64,000 bases of DNA from Flammeovirga pectinis (GTDB taxonomy: Bacteria; Bacteroidota; Bacteroidia; Cytophagales; Flammeovirgaceae). Below, piece by piece: positions 36,946 through 45,553 of this stretch. The DNA lies in contig NZ_CP034562.1 in assembly GCF_003970675.1 (NCBI RefSeq), forward strand, positions 2,480,001-2,544,000, given 5' to 3'. Within the stretch, counting starts at the first letter, position 1. Every line of letters begins with the position of its first letter. Below the pieces are notes generated by a model. The model saw only the letters and a program-made list of their open reading frames with translations. It was not told where the DNA came from and searched no databases. Made by a program: the position numbers and the translations under genes.

Positions 36946-37944
36946 TTATAAACCAAACCTATAATTAACACCCGTCATTAAGAATTTACTGTAGTTAGAA
37001 ACTCCATACTCCCCTCTTATCATCCAACGGTCATTCAACTCATAGTTTCCACCAAACTGGAAGGTCCATTTCTGAATTAAATCTTTTTGTATATAATACT
37101 CAATTGGTATTTCGCCAACAGAATTGTATCCTTTCCCCTCTAATCTATCAGCTATTTTCTGTTCTACCTGATCCATTATTTTTTTCTGAGGATTAGACAA
37201 TCCATTGTACCAATTTTTATAACTTTCTTCTAATCCAGGTAGTGCTTCACCTAAAGTAATTCTTCCTGAGTTCCCAGAATGATTCATGAAATTTCTATAC
37301 ATAGCACCTATATAGAAGGCTAATTTCTTTTTGTTTTTAAACGTAAATCTTCTACCAAACCTGTAAGATGATGTAACAACACCTACATTTTGATCTAAAA
37401 GAGCACTCTTTGAAGATGAGATATTTACATCTGCACTAATAAAAAATTTCTGTATTGCATAATGCAAAGTCATACCACCTCCAAAAGTAACAGCATCAAA
37501 TTCTACTTTTGATCCAAACTCTGGAAGTGTTGTACCGCCAAAAGTGGGCTGTAAACTCACTTCAGTCCCTCCTTTATTTAAAGAGAATAAACCATAAACA
37601 TTCATAAATGGCAATACAAATAAATCTGCTCTTAGGTTTGTTCCGTTTGTAAATGCTCTTGTCTTTTTAAAACCTAAAGTTTCTTCATTCAAGATATCAT
37701 CCATTGGAATACCGCCAATACTCATATTAAATTCTGAGATATCAAGGTACATCTCGTTAAAAATATAGCTTAAACTAATACCAGCAGGTTTGGGGAACTC
37801 AATTCCTCTATCCATTACTTTCTGACCCCAAATTGGAAATCTGTAAGGATATTTCTCTTTGATTACTTTAGTAGAATCTTCTTGCGCGTAAAGACTAGAT
37901 AAAGTACAAAATGTAATTAGTAATAGTGATAAAACAGTTTTCAT
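36946..37944 (-). CDS. Predicted outer-membrane barrel protein
   Basis: 332 residues. The signal peptide ends CTLSSLYAQ. The mature protein has strand-like segments ending in aromatic residues (ISLSYIFNEMYLDIS, FNMSIGG, FGSKVEFDAVTFGGGMTLHY, AIQKFFISADVNISS, WTFQFGGNYELNDRWMIRGE) and a terminal GVNYRFGL, an outer-membrane C-terminus. I do not recognise a named family. It is monocistronic with a good -7 box about 80 bp upstream and converges on the phosphatase operon. Confidence 0.75.
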   Translation of the reverse strand: MKTVLSLLLITFCTLSSLYAQEDSTKVIKEKYPYRFPIWGQKVMDRGIEFPKPAGISLSYIFNEMYLDISEFNMSIGGIPMDDILNEETLGFKKTRAFTNGTNLRADLFVLPFMNVYGLFSLNKGGTEVSLQPTFGGTTLPEFGSKVEFDAVTFGGGMTLHYAIQKFFISADVNISSSKSALLDQNVGVVTSSYRFGRRFTFKNKKKLAFYIGAMYRNFMNHSGNSGRITLGEALPGLEESYKNWYNGLSNPQKKIMDQVEQKIADRLEGKGYNSVGEIPIEYYIQKDLIQKWTFQFGGNYELNDRWMIRGEYGVSNYSKFLMTGVNYRFGL

Positions 37945-38025
37945 GAAGATAGACTTGTTGTTTGTTAGAGCTTATTGAAAAGAGAATAAAAATGACCCGT
38001 AGTCTGGTCTAAAAAATTAATGATA

Positions 38026-38033
38026 CAAAGCTA
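38026..38033 (-). promoter_or_regulatory. -7 box for the OMP gene
   Basis: Minus-strand TAGCTTTG matches TAnnTTTG, 82 nt upstream of the start codon; no -33 box at standard spacing. Confidence 0.5.
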
Positions 38034-38066
38034 ACATTTTATTAACAAGTATAAATCTTAAAACAT

Positions 38067-38108
38067 AAAAAAGGTTACTCTAAACCGTAATTTAAAGTAA
38101 CCTTTTTT
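38067..38108 (-). terminator. Terminator after the quinone oxidoreductase gene
   Basis: Perfect 13-bp stem AAAAAAGGTTACT/AGTAACCTTTTTT with a 16-nt loop, giving a U-tract on the minus strand. Confidence 0.88.
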
Positions 38109-38129
38109 TAATAGGGTAAAAGTAATTTT

Positions 38130-39116
38130 CTACAATTTAACTAGTATTCTACCACTTAATTGCCCTTTGATTATTGTATCTATCTTTGCTTTTAAACCAT
38201 CTAAGTCTACCTCTTCCGTGATCTCATCTAAGGTATTCGGTAACCAATCTTTTGCTATATTTTCCCAAACAACAATACGTTCGGCTCTAGGGAAGTTCTG
38301 AGAATCAATTCCTATTAATGAAACCCCTCTTAAAATAAAAGGAAAAACATTTATAGGTAAATCAAAAGAAGATGCGTTACCACAGCACGTAACAACGCCT
38401 AGTGGGTTAGTACTTTTAATTGCTGTAGCAAGAAATTCGCCACCAACTGTATCTATTACTCCTGCAAATTTAGGTTTTAAAAGTGGTCTTTGATTTCCCT
38501 CAAGAAACTCTTCTCTCGACAATACTTCTACAGCACCAATACTCTTTAAATAAGCCACCTTATCTGCTTTACCTGTTACAGTAATAACAGAATAGCCTAA
38601 TTTATTTAATATCGCAATTGCAATACTTCCCACTCCACCTGTAGCACCAGTAACTAAAATATTTCCATCTGCTGGGGCTACTTTATCTACTAATTTATAA
38701 ACAGACATTGCAGCCGTTAAACCTGCAGTACCCATTTTCATACTCTCTTTTAAAGAAATACCTGCTGGTTTAGGAATAACCCATCCAGATGGAACTTGAA
38801 TATATTCAGAAAAACCTCCCCAAGTATTCATACCTAGGTCATAACTTGTTACTATAACTTCGTCACCTTCTTTAAAATCAGATGTATTACTAGAAACTAC
38901 TACACCGGCAGCGTCAATACCTGGTGTATGAGGATAATTTTTAGTTACTCCTGGCTTACCAAGTGCAGAGAGTGCATCTTTATAATTTAACGATGAGTAG
39001 GCTACCTTAACTAATACATCTCCTTCTGGAAGGTCTGTAATATTTTTATTTTGGATAGATGAAGAATATTCTTTCTCTCCTACTTTTTCTGTAACAAAAG
39101 CTCTAAACGTGGTCAT
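38130..39116 (-). CDS. YhdH/YhfP (AcuI-like) NADPH-dependent oxidoreductase
   Basis: 328 residues, the usual length. MDR-superfamily member: GroES-like N-terminal part (LPEGDVLVKVAYSSLNYKDA, YPHTPGIDAAGVV), family-specific YDLGMNTWGGFSEYIQVP, cofactor-binding VTGATGGVGSIAIAIL, FAGVIDTVGG and the C-terminal RIVVWENIAKDWLPNTLDEI. The YhdH group includes AcuI, which reduces acryloyl-CoA to propionyl-CoA; that activity is plausible in a marine organism but not proven. It lacks the zinc ligands of true alcohol dehydrogenases. Confidence 0.9.
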   Translation of the reverse strand: MTTFRAFVTEKVGEKEYSSSIQNKNITDLPEGDVLVKVAYSSLNYKDALSALGKPGVTKNYPHTPGIDAAGVVVSSNTSDFKEGDEVIVTSYDLGMNTWGGFSEYIQVPSGWVIPKPAGISLKESMKMGTAGLTAAMSVYKLVDKVAPADGNILVTGATGGVGSIAIAILNKLGYSVITVTGKADKVAYLKSIGAVEVLSREEFLEGNQRPLLKPKFAGVIDTVGGEFLATAIKSTNPLGVVTCCGNASSFDLPINVFPFILRGVSLIGIDSQNFPRAERIVVWENIAKDWLPNTLDEITEEVDLDGLKAKIDTIIKGQLSGRILVKL

Positions 39117-39174
39117 ATCTTTTTCCTATTTAATTGATTAACAATGTGAAATTAATAGCATTTAACTAAAAAAA

Positions 39175-39193
39175 AAGTGACACATGGTCACCT
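39175..39193 (-). terminator. Terminator after the SixA-like gene
   Basis: 7-bp stem with one G-U on the minus strand and a 5-nt loop, followed by nine T residues. Confidence 0.75.
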
Positions 39194-39258
39194 TTAAGTA
39201 TGTTCACGAAAATATCCAAAGCAATAATTAAATGATTTCATTTAAAAGCTTACTCTAG

Positions 39259-39738
39259 CTATTTTTTCTTAGGGTAATCAAAAAACAGTTCTTGACCATT
39301 TTTTAATGTCGACCAATCTTCTGCATCTGTAAATTCAAGACCTACCATACCAGAAGTTGGAATATTATCTAGATAATCTTCTAAAAAATAATTCCGTAAA
39401 TCGGTAATTGCTGGATTATGAAATACAAGCATTACAGTATCTAGTTGATTATCAAGATTTCTTACAGACTCTAATACATCTTCAAAAAGAGCATTGTAAA
39501 AATCTTTTTCAAAATGTAATTTTTTACTTAAAACTTCAGCTACTTTTTCTGCTGTAATTTTAGTTCGCTTAGCAGGAGAACTGATTATTAGTTCCGGCAT
39601 CATTTTACGATCAAATAATCGATCTGACATCGTTACAATATCTCTCTGTCCTCTTGCATTAAGTGGCCTTTCAAAATCAGAAAGTAATGGATTTGTCCAT
39701 GAAGACTTTCCGTGACGCATTAAAATTAACCTCTTCAA
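39259..39738 (-). CDS. SixA-like histidine phosphatase
   Basis: 159 residues. The RHG motif LILMRHGKSSW at the N-terminus holds the nucleophilic His. Further motifs are FERPLNARGQRDIV, LIISSPAKRTKITAEKVAEVL and LVFHNPAI, the last containing the second His. This short form matches the SixA subgroup of the phosphoglycerate-mutase superfamily, which dephosphorylates phosphohistidine proteins. The true substrate here is unknown. It is monocistronic with a terminator. Confidence 0.85.
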   Translation of the reverse strand: MKRLILMRHGKSSWTNPLLSDFERPLNARGQRDIVTMSDRLFDRKMMPELIISSPAKRTKITAEKVAEVLSKKLHFEKDFYNALFEDVLESVRNLDNQLDTVMLVFHNPAITDLRNYFLEDYLDNIPTSGMVGLEFTDAEDWSTLKNGQELFFDYPKKK

Positions 39739-39874
39739 TTTTTCTTAGTCTTATTTTTATCCTAAATTACTATTGAAATTCATATAAGAAAATTTGATAA
39801 ACCTATATTTGCTAATTATTCTTAAAAAAGTCACTATTTTGCACTTTATAAGGTTTTATTAAGCCCCATTACAA

Positions 39875-41056
39875 ATGCGAAGATCATTCTATCTGATTAT
39901 AAATAAATACTTAAGCATACTATTACTCTTCTTATTCATTTATACTTTTAGCTTTAATAGTTACGGACAAATTGAGGCTCCTAAATATGTAAATGAATAT
40001 TTGGCAATAGGTGTAGGTGCCAGAGCATTGGCAATGGGAAATTCCCAAACGGAACTTGTAAATGACGCCACTGCTGGATATTGGAATCCTGCGGGTTTAT
40101 TAAACATTGAAGACAGATATACTGCCTCTCTTATGCACGCAGAATATTTTGCAGGTATTGCTAATTATGATTTTGCTGGCTTTGCTACAAAAATAGACGA
40201 GCAATCTGCTTTAGGTTTTTCTGCTATTCGTTTTGGTGTAGATGATATCCCCGATACAAGATATTTATTTGACCCAGACGGTTCATTAAATTGGGATAAT
40301 GTTAAAAGCTTTTCTGCCTCAGATTACGCATTCATCTTTTCTTATGCTAGAATGTTTCCAAACTTACCTAATTTTCAATTTGGTGCAAATGCTAAAATTA
40401 TTTACAGAAATGCAGGACAGTTTGCTAATGCTTGGGGTTTTGGTTTAGACATTGGTGTACAATGGCAAAAAGGTACTTGGAAAGCTGGTGTTACAGCAAA
40501 AGACATTACAGGTACTTATAATATATGGACCTATAACCCTGCTACTTTTTATGATGTTTTTGCTGCAACAGGAAATACAATTCCGGATAACTCTGTAGAA
40601 GTAGCCACTCCTAGGTTAATTGTTGGAGGTGCTAAGAGTTTTCCAATTTGGAAAAATAGTCAATTAGAAAACGCAGACGAACTTATTGGTGTACTAGTAT
40701 CATTAGGAGCTGACATCACCTTTGATGGTAAAAGAAATACAGTTATTAAAAGCGAATTACTAAGTGTCGATCCACATGCAGGAGTCGAATTTCATTATAA
40801 ACAAATGATTTTCTTAAGAGGTGGTATTTCTCAACTTCAATATATTACAGAATTTAACGGTACAAAAACACTAGAATTCTTACCTAGTTTTGGTGCTGGG
40901 TTTGCCTTTAAAGGTTTTACAATAGATTACGCCCTTACAAATATTGGAGATGTATCCACAGCATCTTTGTACTCTCATATTTTTAGTTTAAAAGCCAATT
41001 TTGGACGTACGTTTAAACGTTCAACTTCTACCCCAAAGAGCGATAAATACTATTAA
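39875..41056 (+). CDS. PorV/PorQ-family outer-membrane protein
   Basis: 393 residues. The signal peptide ends FSFNSYGQ. The characteristic PorV/PorQ beginning is present: YLAIGVGARALAMGNSQTEL, VNDATAGYWNPAGLLNI. About fourteen strands follow (ALGFSAIRFGVDDIPDTR, FGANAKIIYRNAG, FGLDIGVQWQKGTWKAG, IFLRGGISQLQYI), ending FSLKANFGRTFKR. PorV is the shuttle barrel of the type IX secretion system; this paralogue type (PorV2-like) may serve T9SS or a related function. Related envelope genes follow, though it is separated from them by about 120 bp. Confidence 0.85.
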   Translation: MRRSFYLIINKYLSILLLFLFIYTFSFNSYGQIEAPKYVNEYLAIGVGARALAMGNSQTELVNDATAGYWNPAGLLNIEDRYTASLMHAEYFAGIANYDFAGFATKIDEQSALGFSAIRFGVDDIPDTRYLFDPDGSLNWDNVKSFSASDYAFIFSYARMFPNLPNFQFGANAKIIYRNAGQFANAWGFGLDIGVQWQKGTWKAGVTAKDITGTYNIWTYNPATFYDVFAATGNTIPDNSVEVATPRLIVGGAKSFPIWKNSQLENADELIGVLVSLGADITFDGKRNTVIKSELLSVDPHAGVEFHYKQMIFLRGGISQLQYITEFNGTKTLEFLPSFGAGFAFKGFTIDYALTNIGDVSTASLYSHIFSLKANFGRTFKRSTSTPKSDKYY

Positions 41057-41177
41057 ATTCTAGTATTACTTAGCGTATAGATCACTTTTAGTAGAATAAA
41101 TTAATCTACTTATTTGATTATCCGATAATTATTGAGTAAAATGTCAATAATACTAAATTTATGGCTATTACTTTTTA

Positions 41178-42224
41178 ATGAACACACACTACTTCTTTAA
41201 ACTATTTATTCTACTTTTCCTAGTAACATTCTGTTCTATAAACAGCAGTTGTTTTTCTCAAATCACAGATTACCCAACAACTTCAGTTACTTCACATCTT
41301 ACCAAAAAAGATGACAAATACCGTATGCTCTTTACTGTAAATAATATCTTACAAAAAGACAAAAACAATAAAGATGCATTGTTTACAAGAGGGAAATTAA
41401 AATGTAATATGGGGGCTTATAAAAGTGCTCAAGCAGATTTTACAAAAGCCTTGCATTTACAGCATAATAAGAAAATAGAAATATTTTACCACAGAGGAAT
41501 TTCATATTATTTAGAGAAAGATTTTTTAAATGCAATTGCAGATTTCGATAGTGTAATCAATTTGCAACCCAAACATATAGATGCTCTTTGGAGAAAGGCA
41601 CAATGCTACTATTATATAGGTGCAAATGCTTTAACTATAGATGCTTTAGATGAAATTACTGTTGCAAACCCAGAAAGCCCAATAACTTGGCACGACATGG
41701 GTACTCTATATTATAAAAACAACAACTTAAATAAGGCAAAAGACTGCTTTACAAAAGCTTTAATTTTAGCTCCTCATATGTCTGTTTGTTACAACCATAG
41801 AGGGATTGTTTACGAAACAATGAAAAATTATTCTATGGCTTTTGATGATTTTAATAGAGCTATTTTTTATGACAGTACTTATGCTGATGCATACAATAAT
41901 AGAGGGTTGATTTATCTTAATTATGAAGATTATCAACAAGCAGAGCAAGATTTTAGTAGTTCAATAGAACACGATCAGTTTCAACCTAAAGAAGCTTTAA
42001 ACAACAGGGCAGTAACACGCTACATACTTGGAGATTATGACGGTAGTATGAATGATATCAATAAATTATTAGACCACTACCCCTTCTTTGCTAAAGCTTA
42101 TATAACGCGTGGAAATATCAAAGAAAGGAAACATGATGACAATGGAGCATGTTCTGATTGGAATAAAGCCGCTGAATTAGGCGATTTACAAGGTATTGAA
42201 TACACACAGAAAACGTGTCAATAA
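41178..42224 (+). CDS. Secreted TPR-repeat protein
   Basis: 348 residues. A signal-like N-terminus (YFFKLFILLFLVTFCSINSS, then CFSQ) suggests export; Cys27 could instead be a lipidation site. Seven or eight TPR units follow (NNKDALFTRGKLKCNMGAYK, ALWRKAQCYYYIGANALTID, VCYNHRGIVYETMKNYSMAF, ADAYNNRGLIYLNYEDYQQA). It ends with a Sel1-like GACSDWNKAAELGDLQG motif. TPR proteins of this kind act as scaffolds. The PD40 protein gene starts 15 bp downstream, so the two are probably co-transcribed. Confidence 0.85.
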   Translation: MNTHYFFKLFILLFLVTFCSINSSCFSQITDYPTTSVTSHLTKKDDKYRMLFTVNNILQKDKNNKDALFTRGKLKCNMGAYKSAQADFTKALHLQHNKKIEIFYHRGISYYLEKDFLNAIADFDSVINLQPKHIDALWRKAQCYYYIGANALTIDALDEITVANPESPITWHDMGTLYYKNNNLNKAKDCFTKALILAPHMSVCYNHRGIVYETMKNYSMAFDDFNRAIFYDSTYADAYNNRGLIYLNYEDYQQAEQDFSSSIEHDQFQPKEALNNRAVTRYILGDYDGSMNDINKLLDHYPFFAKAYITRGNIKERKHDDNGACSDWNKAAELGDLQGIEYTQKTCQ

Positions 42225-42239
42225 TTAATCTCTAGTTGA

Positions 42240-43769
42240 ATGAAAAAAATTATTTATAGTTTATTATTGCTCATCGTTTCCTATTCCTCTTTTTCTCAAG
42301 AAATTGCCTCAGATACGACAAAGGATGCCGAAGGTTCTTTTGCTCTTGGTGATGATGATATGATTTTTGTTAGAGAACTCGTCCGTTTAGGCGATAGTCT
42401 ATTTTATGAACTAGATCAACCTGACGAGGCTTTTAAGTACTATATGGGCGCTTATGATTTTATTAGTGAGGAAGGAAGTATAAACATTAAAATTGGGCAA
42501 TGCTTTTTAGCTTCTGTAACGGAACAAAAATCTGAGGCTGTATTCTATCTAGAAAAAGCATTAAAGTTAAATGAAACAATTTCTAGTGATCTTTTCTACG
42601 ATTTAGGAAGAGCCTATCAATATGATGAAAGATGGAATAAAGCCATCAAATATTATCATAAAAGTTACAACGCTTTGGACTCTTCTAAATATGATATTAT
42701 CGACAAAAAAATTAAAGAATGTCAGTACGCAAGAACATTCTATGATTTCCCGAATGAGCATATCATAATAAAAAATTTAGGACCAGAAGTCAATTCAAAA
42801 TATTCTGATTTTTGTCCTCTTGTAGATGCCGTAGAAGACGACCTTTATTTTACAAGTAGACGCCATGAATTTAGAACAGACAATCCCGATATTTTAACAC
42901 ATCTTACAGAAAATATTTATCATTCCCATAGAAGTGATTATGTTAATTGGGCAACGCCCTATCCTATTCCAATGAACACAGATGACCATTCTGCTACTGT
43001 TTCAATTTCAATGGATGGGTCTGAAATGATAATTTATAGAAATGGTGACCTATTACTATCTGTAAAAGAAGATACTTCTTGGAGTAAACCTAAAAAACTT
43101 CCCTCCCAGATAAATACTACACTTTCTGTAGAGACTTCTGCTTGTTTAAATTACACAATGGATACGCTTTATTTTGTAAGTAACAGAGAAGATCTTTCTA
43201 TAGGAGGTTTAGATATTATGATGTCAATTAAAGACAAAAATGGTAAATGGGAAGAAGCAGTATCTCTTGGAGAAACCATAAACACAATTCATGATGAAGA
43301 AGGTGTTGCACTCTCTAGAGATGGTAATACATTGTACTTTAGTTCTAGAGGGCATAATTCTATGGGTGGATACGATGTTTTTAAATCAACTAGAGATTTT
43401 CAGGGTAATTGGAGCACTCCAAAAAATTTAGGTACACCAATTAATTCACCTTATGATGACGTTTACTTTATGATTAGAGCAAACGGAAGACATGCCTATT
43501 ATTCTTCTGCAAGAAAAGGGGGGTATGGAGAAAAAGACATCTACAGAATAAGTATTCTTGATAAAGACAAGGAGTTATCAATTGCTAAAAAAGAAATTGC
43601 CTTTATACTGTTAGATAAAGATTCTATAAACATGCTACATTCACCGCAACATACAGATCCTCTAAAGGATATAAGAAAAGTTACTGTGCATGCTACAGCA
43701 GATTTATTGAAGTCAATTTATCAGTTTTCGTTACTTTCTAAGGCCGATTCTGTTAATCATATAGAATAA
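42240..43769 (+). CDS. TPR plus PD40 beta-propeller envelope protein
   Basis: 509 residues. The signal peptide is LLLIVSYSSFSQ. It has a TPR region (about 45-175: AFKYYMGAYDFISEEGSINI, FYDLGRAYQYDERWNKAI) and then a WD40-like PD40 propeller (about 195-450) with YFTSRR, YFVSNREDLSIGGLDI, LYFSSRGHNSMGGYDVF and AYYSSARKGGYGEKDIYRI. This order matches the N-terminal part of PorE-like proteins of type IX secretion, but the C-terminal OmpA peptidoglycan-binding domain is absent. Function is inferred from architecture and the neighbouring TPR and PorV-type genes. Confidence 0.82.
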   Translation: MKKIIYSLLLLIVSYSSFSQEIASDTTKDAEGSFALGDDDMIFVRELVRLGDSLFYELDQPDEAFKYYMGAYDFISEEGSINIKIGQCFLASVTEQKSEAVFYLEKALKLNETISSDLFYDLGRAYQYDERWNKAIKYYHKSYNALDSSKYDIIDKKIKECQYARTFYDFPNEHIIIKNLGPEVNSKYSDFCPLVDAVEDDLYFTSRRHEFRTDNPDILTHLTENIYHSHRSDYVNWATPYPIPMNTDDHSATVSISMDGSEMIIYRNGDLLLSVKEDTSWSKPKKLPSQINTTLSVETSACLNYTMDTLYFVSNREDLSIGGLDIMMSIKDKNGKWEEAVSLGETINTIHDEEGVALSRDGNTLYFSSRGHNSMGGYDVFKSTRDFQGNWSTPKNLGTPINSPYDDVYFMIRANGRHAYYSSARKGGYGEKDIYRISILDKDKELSIAKKEIAFILLDKDSINMLHSPQHTDPLKDIRKVTVHATADLLKSIYQFSLLSKADSVNHIE

Positions 43770-43806
43770 AATGAATTATTTTAAACTTAAAAGTAGCTCA
43801 TATTGT

Positions 43807-43833
43807 TGAAGTTGTTATTTTTGCAACTTCAAA
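43807..43833. repeat. Inverted repeat around the queD -7 box
   Basis: TTGAAGTTG (43807-43815) and CAACTTCAA (43824-43832) are exact complements flanking the TATTTTTG box. The repeat lacks a U-tract, so it fits an operator or leader hairpin better than a terminator. Confidence 0.5.
43816..43823 (+). promoter_or_regulatory. queD -7 promoter box
   Basis: TATTTTTG matches TAnnTTTG, 21 nt before the queD ATG. Both flanks are arms of an inverted repeat. Confidence 0.55.
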
Positions 43834-43843
43834 TTTATAAACT

Positions 43844-44263
43844 ATGATTTACATAAACAGACGAGAGTTCTTCAATGCAGCTCACAAGTTGTATAATCCG
43901 AAATGGACAAAAGAACAAAATGAAGATTTTTTTGGTCCTTGTGCAAATGAAAATTGGCATGGCCATAACTTCGAAATGTTGGTTACAGTGAAGGGGCTTC
44001 CTGATCCTGATACAGGATATGTAATGAATATGAAGGATTTAGGTAAAATAATGAATGAATTCATCATAGATAAAGTTGATCATAAAAACTTAAATCTAGA
44101 TGTTGACTTCTTAAAGGATAAAATGACAAGCTGCGAAACTTTGGCTATAGAATTCTGGAAAATTCTTGCTCCAAAAGTAAAAGAGTTTGCTCCTAATGCT
44201 GACTTACACTGTATTGAATTACACGAAACTAGAAAAAATTTCGTGCAGTACTACGGAGAATAA
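43844..44263 (+). CDS. queD: 6-carboxytetrahydropterin synthase / 6-pyruvoyl-tetrahydropterin synthase family
   Basis: 139 residues. PTPS-family fold with the zinc ligands: His in FNAAHKLY and the pair in WHGHNFEMLV, with the preceding Cys in GPCANE as the probable catalytic thiol. Later VDHKNLNLD and CIELHETRKNFVQYY are conserved. In Bacteroidota this is normally QueD, converting dihydroneopterin triphosphate to carboxytetrahydropterin for queuosine; a pterin role cannot be excluded. No other queuosine genes are in the window. It is monocistronic with a terminator. Confidence 0.88.
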   Translation: MIYINRREFFNAAHKLYNPKWTKEQNEDFFGPCANENWHGHNFEMLVTVKGLPDPDTGYVMNMKDLGKIMNEFIIDKVDHKNLNLDVDFLKDKMTSCETLAIEFWKILAPKVKEFAPNADLHCIELHETRKNFVQYYGE

Positions 44264-44288
44264 TTCAGAAATTAGTACGATATTTTAG

Positions 44289-44315
44289 AAAGGATGCTTG
44301 TAATGGGCATCCTTT
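44289..44315 (+). terminator. Terminator after queD
   Basis: 9-bp stem AAAGGATGC/GCATCCTTT with a 9-nt loop, followed by a T run. Confidence 0.9.
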
Positions 44316-44369
44316 TTTTATTTTTGCTCTAGTACACAACAACTTTTTAATCAAATTACCTTTTAAAAG

Positions 44370-45497
44370 ATGAAATACTATTTAATAGCAGGAGAGAAAT
44401 CAGGCGATTTACATGCTTCAAATTTAATGAAGGAGATTCTTGTAAAAGACCCTGATGCTGAATTTCGTTTTTGGGGAGGAGAAGAAATGCAAAAAGTTGG
44501 CGGAACAATGATTCATCATTATGCTGACATCTCGTTCATGGGTTTTTTAGAGGTAGCAAAGAACTTAGTTCCTATTTACCGTTACTTAAACGAGTGTAAG
44601 AAAGATATCTTATGCTGGAAACCTGATGTTGTTATTTTGGTTGATTTCTCTGGGTTTAATCTCAAAATTGCAAAATATGTAAAACCAAGAGGTACAAAAG
44701 TCTTCTATTACATATCGCCTAAAGTTTGGGCTTGGAACCAGAACAGAGCCAAAAGAATTAGAAAAGTAGTGGATAGAATGTTCGTAATCATGCACTTTGA
44801 AAAGGCATTCTATAAAAAGTTTGATTATGATGTAGACTATGTGGGTAATCCTTTGTTTGATGCTATTAAACAGTTTACTCCTTCTCCATCTTTCTTTACT
44901 GATAATGGCATCGACCCTGATAAAAAAATCATTGCTATCTTACCAGGTAGTAGATTTCAGGAAGTAAGTTCTATTATGAATACAATGCTTACTATCATTC
45001 CAAAATACAGTAGTGAATATCAATTTATTATTGCTGGGGTTGAGAACTTACCGTCTACATTATACGACGAAGCTAAAGCGCTCGGTGTAAAAGTAATCTT
45101 TAATCAGACTTATGATTTACTAACTCATGCTACATCTGCAGTAGTTACCTCTGGTACAGCAACATTAGAAACTGCACTTTTTGATGTACCTCAGGTTGTA
45201 TGTTATAGAACAAGTACCGTAACTTATGGTATTGTTAAAGCCTTAATTAAAGTAAAATTTATCTCATTAGTAAACCTAATTGCAGATAAAGAAGTGGTGA
45301 GAGAACTTATCCAGAAAGATTTCACTACAGAAAAATTAGAAGAAGAGTTGGAGTATACTTTAACTACTAAAAGAGAAAAAATACTTTCTGATTATGCAGA
45401 GATGAAAGCAAAAATAGATACTGAAGGAACTTCTAAAAAAGCAGCCTCTCTTATGTATAAATACCTTACAGAAGGAGTACCTGAACAGAAATTCTAA
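44370..45497 (+). CDS. lpxB: Lipid-A-disaccharide synthase
   Basis: 375 residues. It joins UDP-diacylglucosamine and lipid X to make the lipid A disaccharide at the inner membrane. Visible: YYLIAGEKSGDLHASNLM, FRFWGGEEMQKVGG, SFMGFLEVAKNL, VVILVDFSGFNLKIAKYVKP, YYISPKVWAWNQNR, IAILPGSRFQEVSS, and the GT-B acceptor part VVTSGTATLETALFDVPQVV followed by CYRTS. The length matches the family. It ends at a strong bidirectional terminator. Confidence 0.96.
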   Translation: MKYYLIAGEKSGDLHASNLMKEILVKDPDAEFRFWGGEEMQKVGGTMIHHYADISFMGFLEVAKNLVPIYRYLNECKKDILCWKPDVVILVDFSGFNLKIAKYVKPRGTKVFYYISPKVWAWNQNRAKRIRKVVDRMFVIMHFEKAFYKKFDYDVDYVGNPLFDAIKQFTPSPSFFTDNGIDPDKKIIAILPGSRFQEVSSIMNTMLTIIPKYSSEYQFIIAGVENLPSTLYDEAKALGVKVIFNQTYDLLTHATSAVVTSGTATLETALFDVPQVVCYRTSTVTYGIVKALIKVKFISLVNLIADKEVVRELIQKDFTTEKLEEELEYTLTTKREKILSDYAEMKAKIDTEGTSKKAASLMYKYLTEGVPEQKF

Positions 45498-45517
45498 TAC
45501 TCTGAGTTAGATAAAAA

Positions 45518-45551
45518 AAAGAGTGAAGACTTTAATTAATCTTCACTCTTT
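45518..45551. terminator. Bidirectional terminator between lpxB and the DUF4292 gene
   Basis: 12-bp stem AAAGAGTGAAGA/TCTTCACTCTTT with a 10-nt loop and T-runs in both directions. Confidence 0.92.
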
Positions 45552-45553
45552 TT

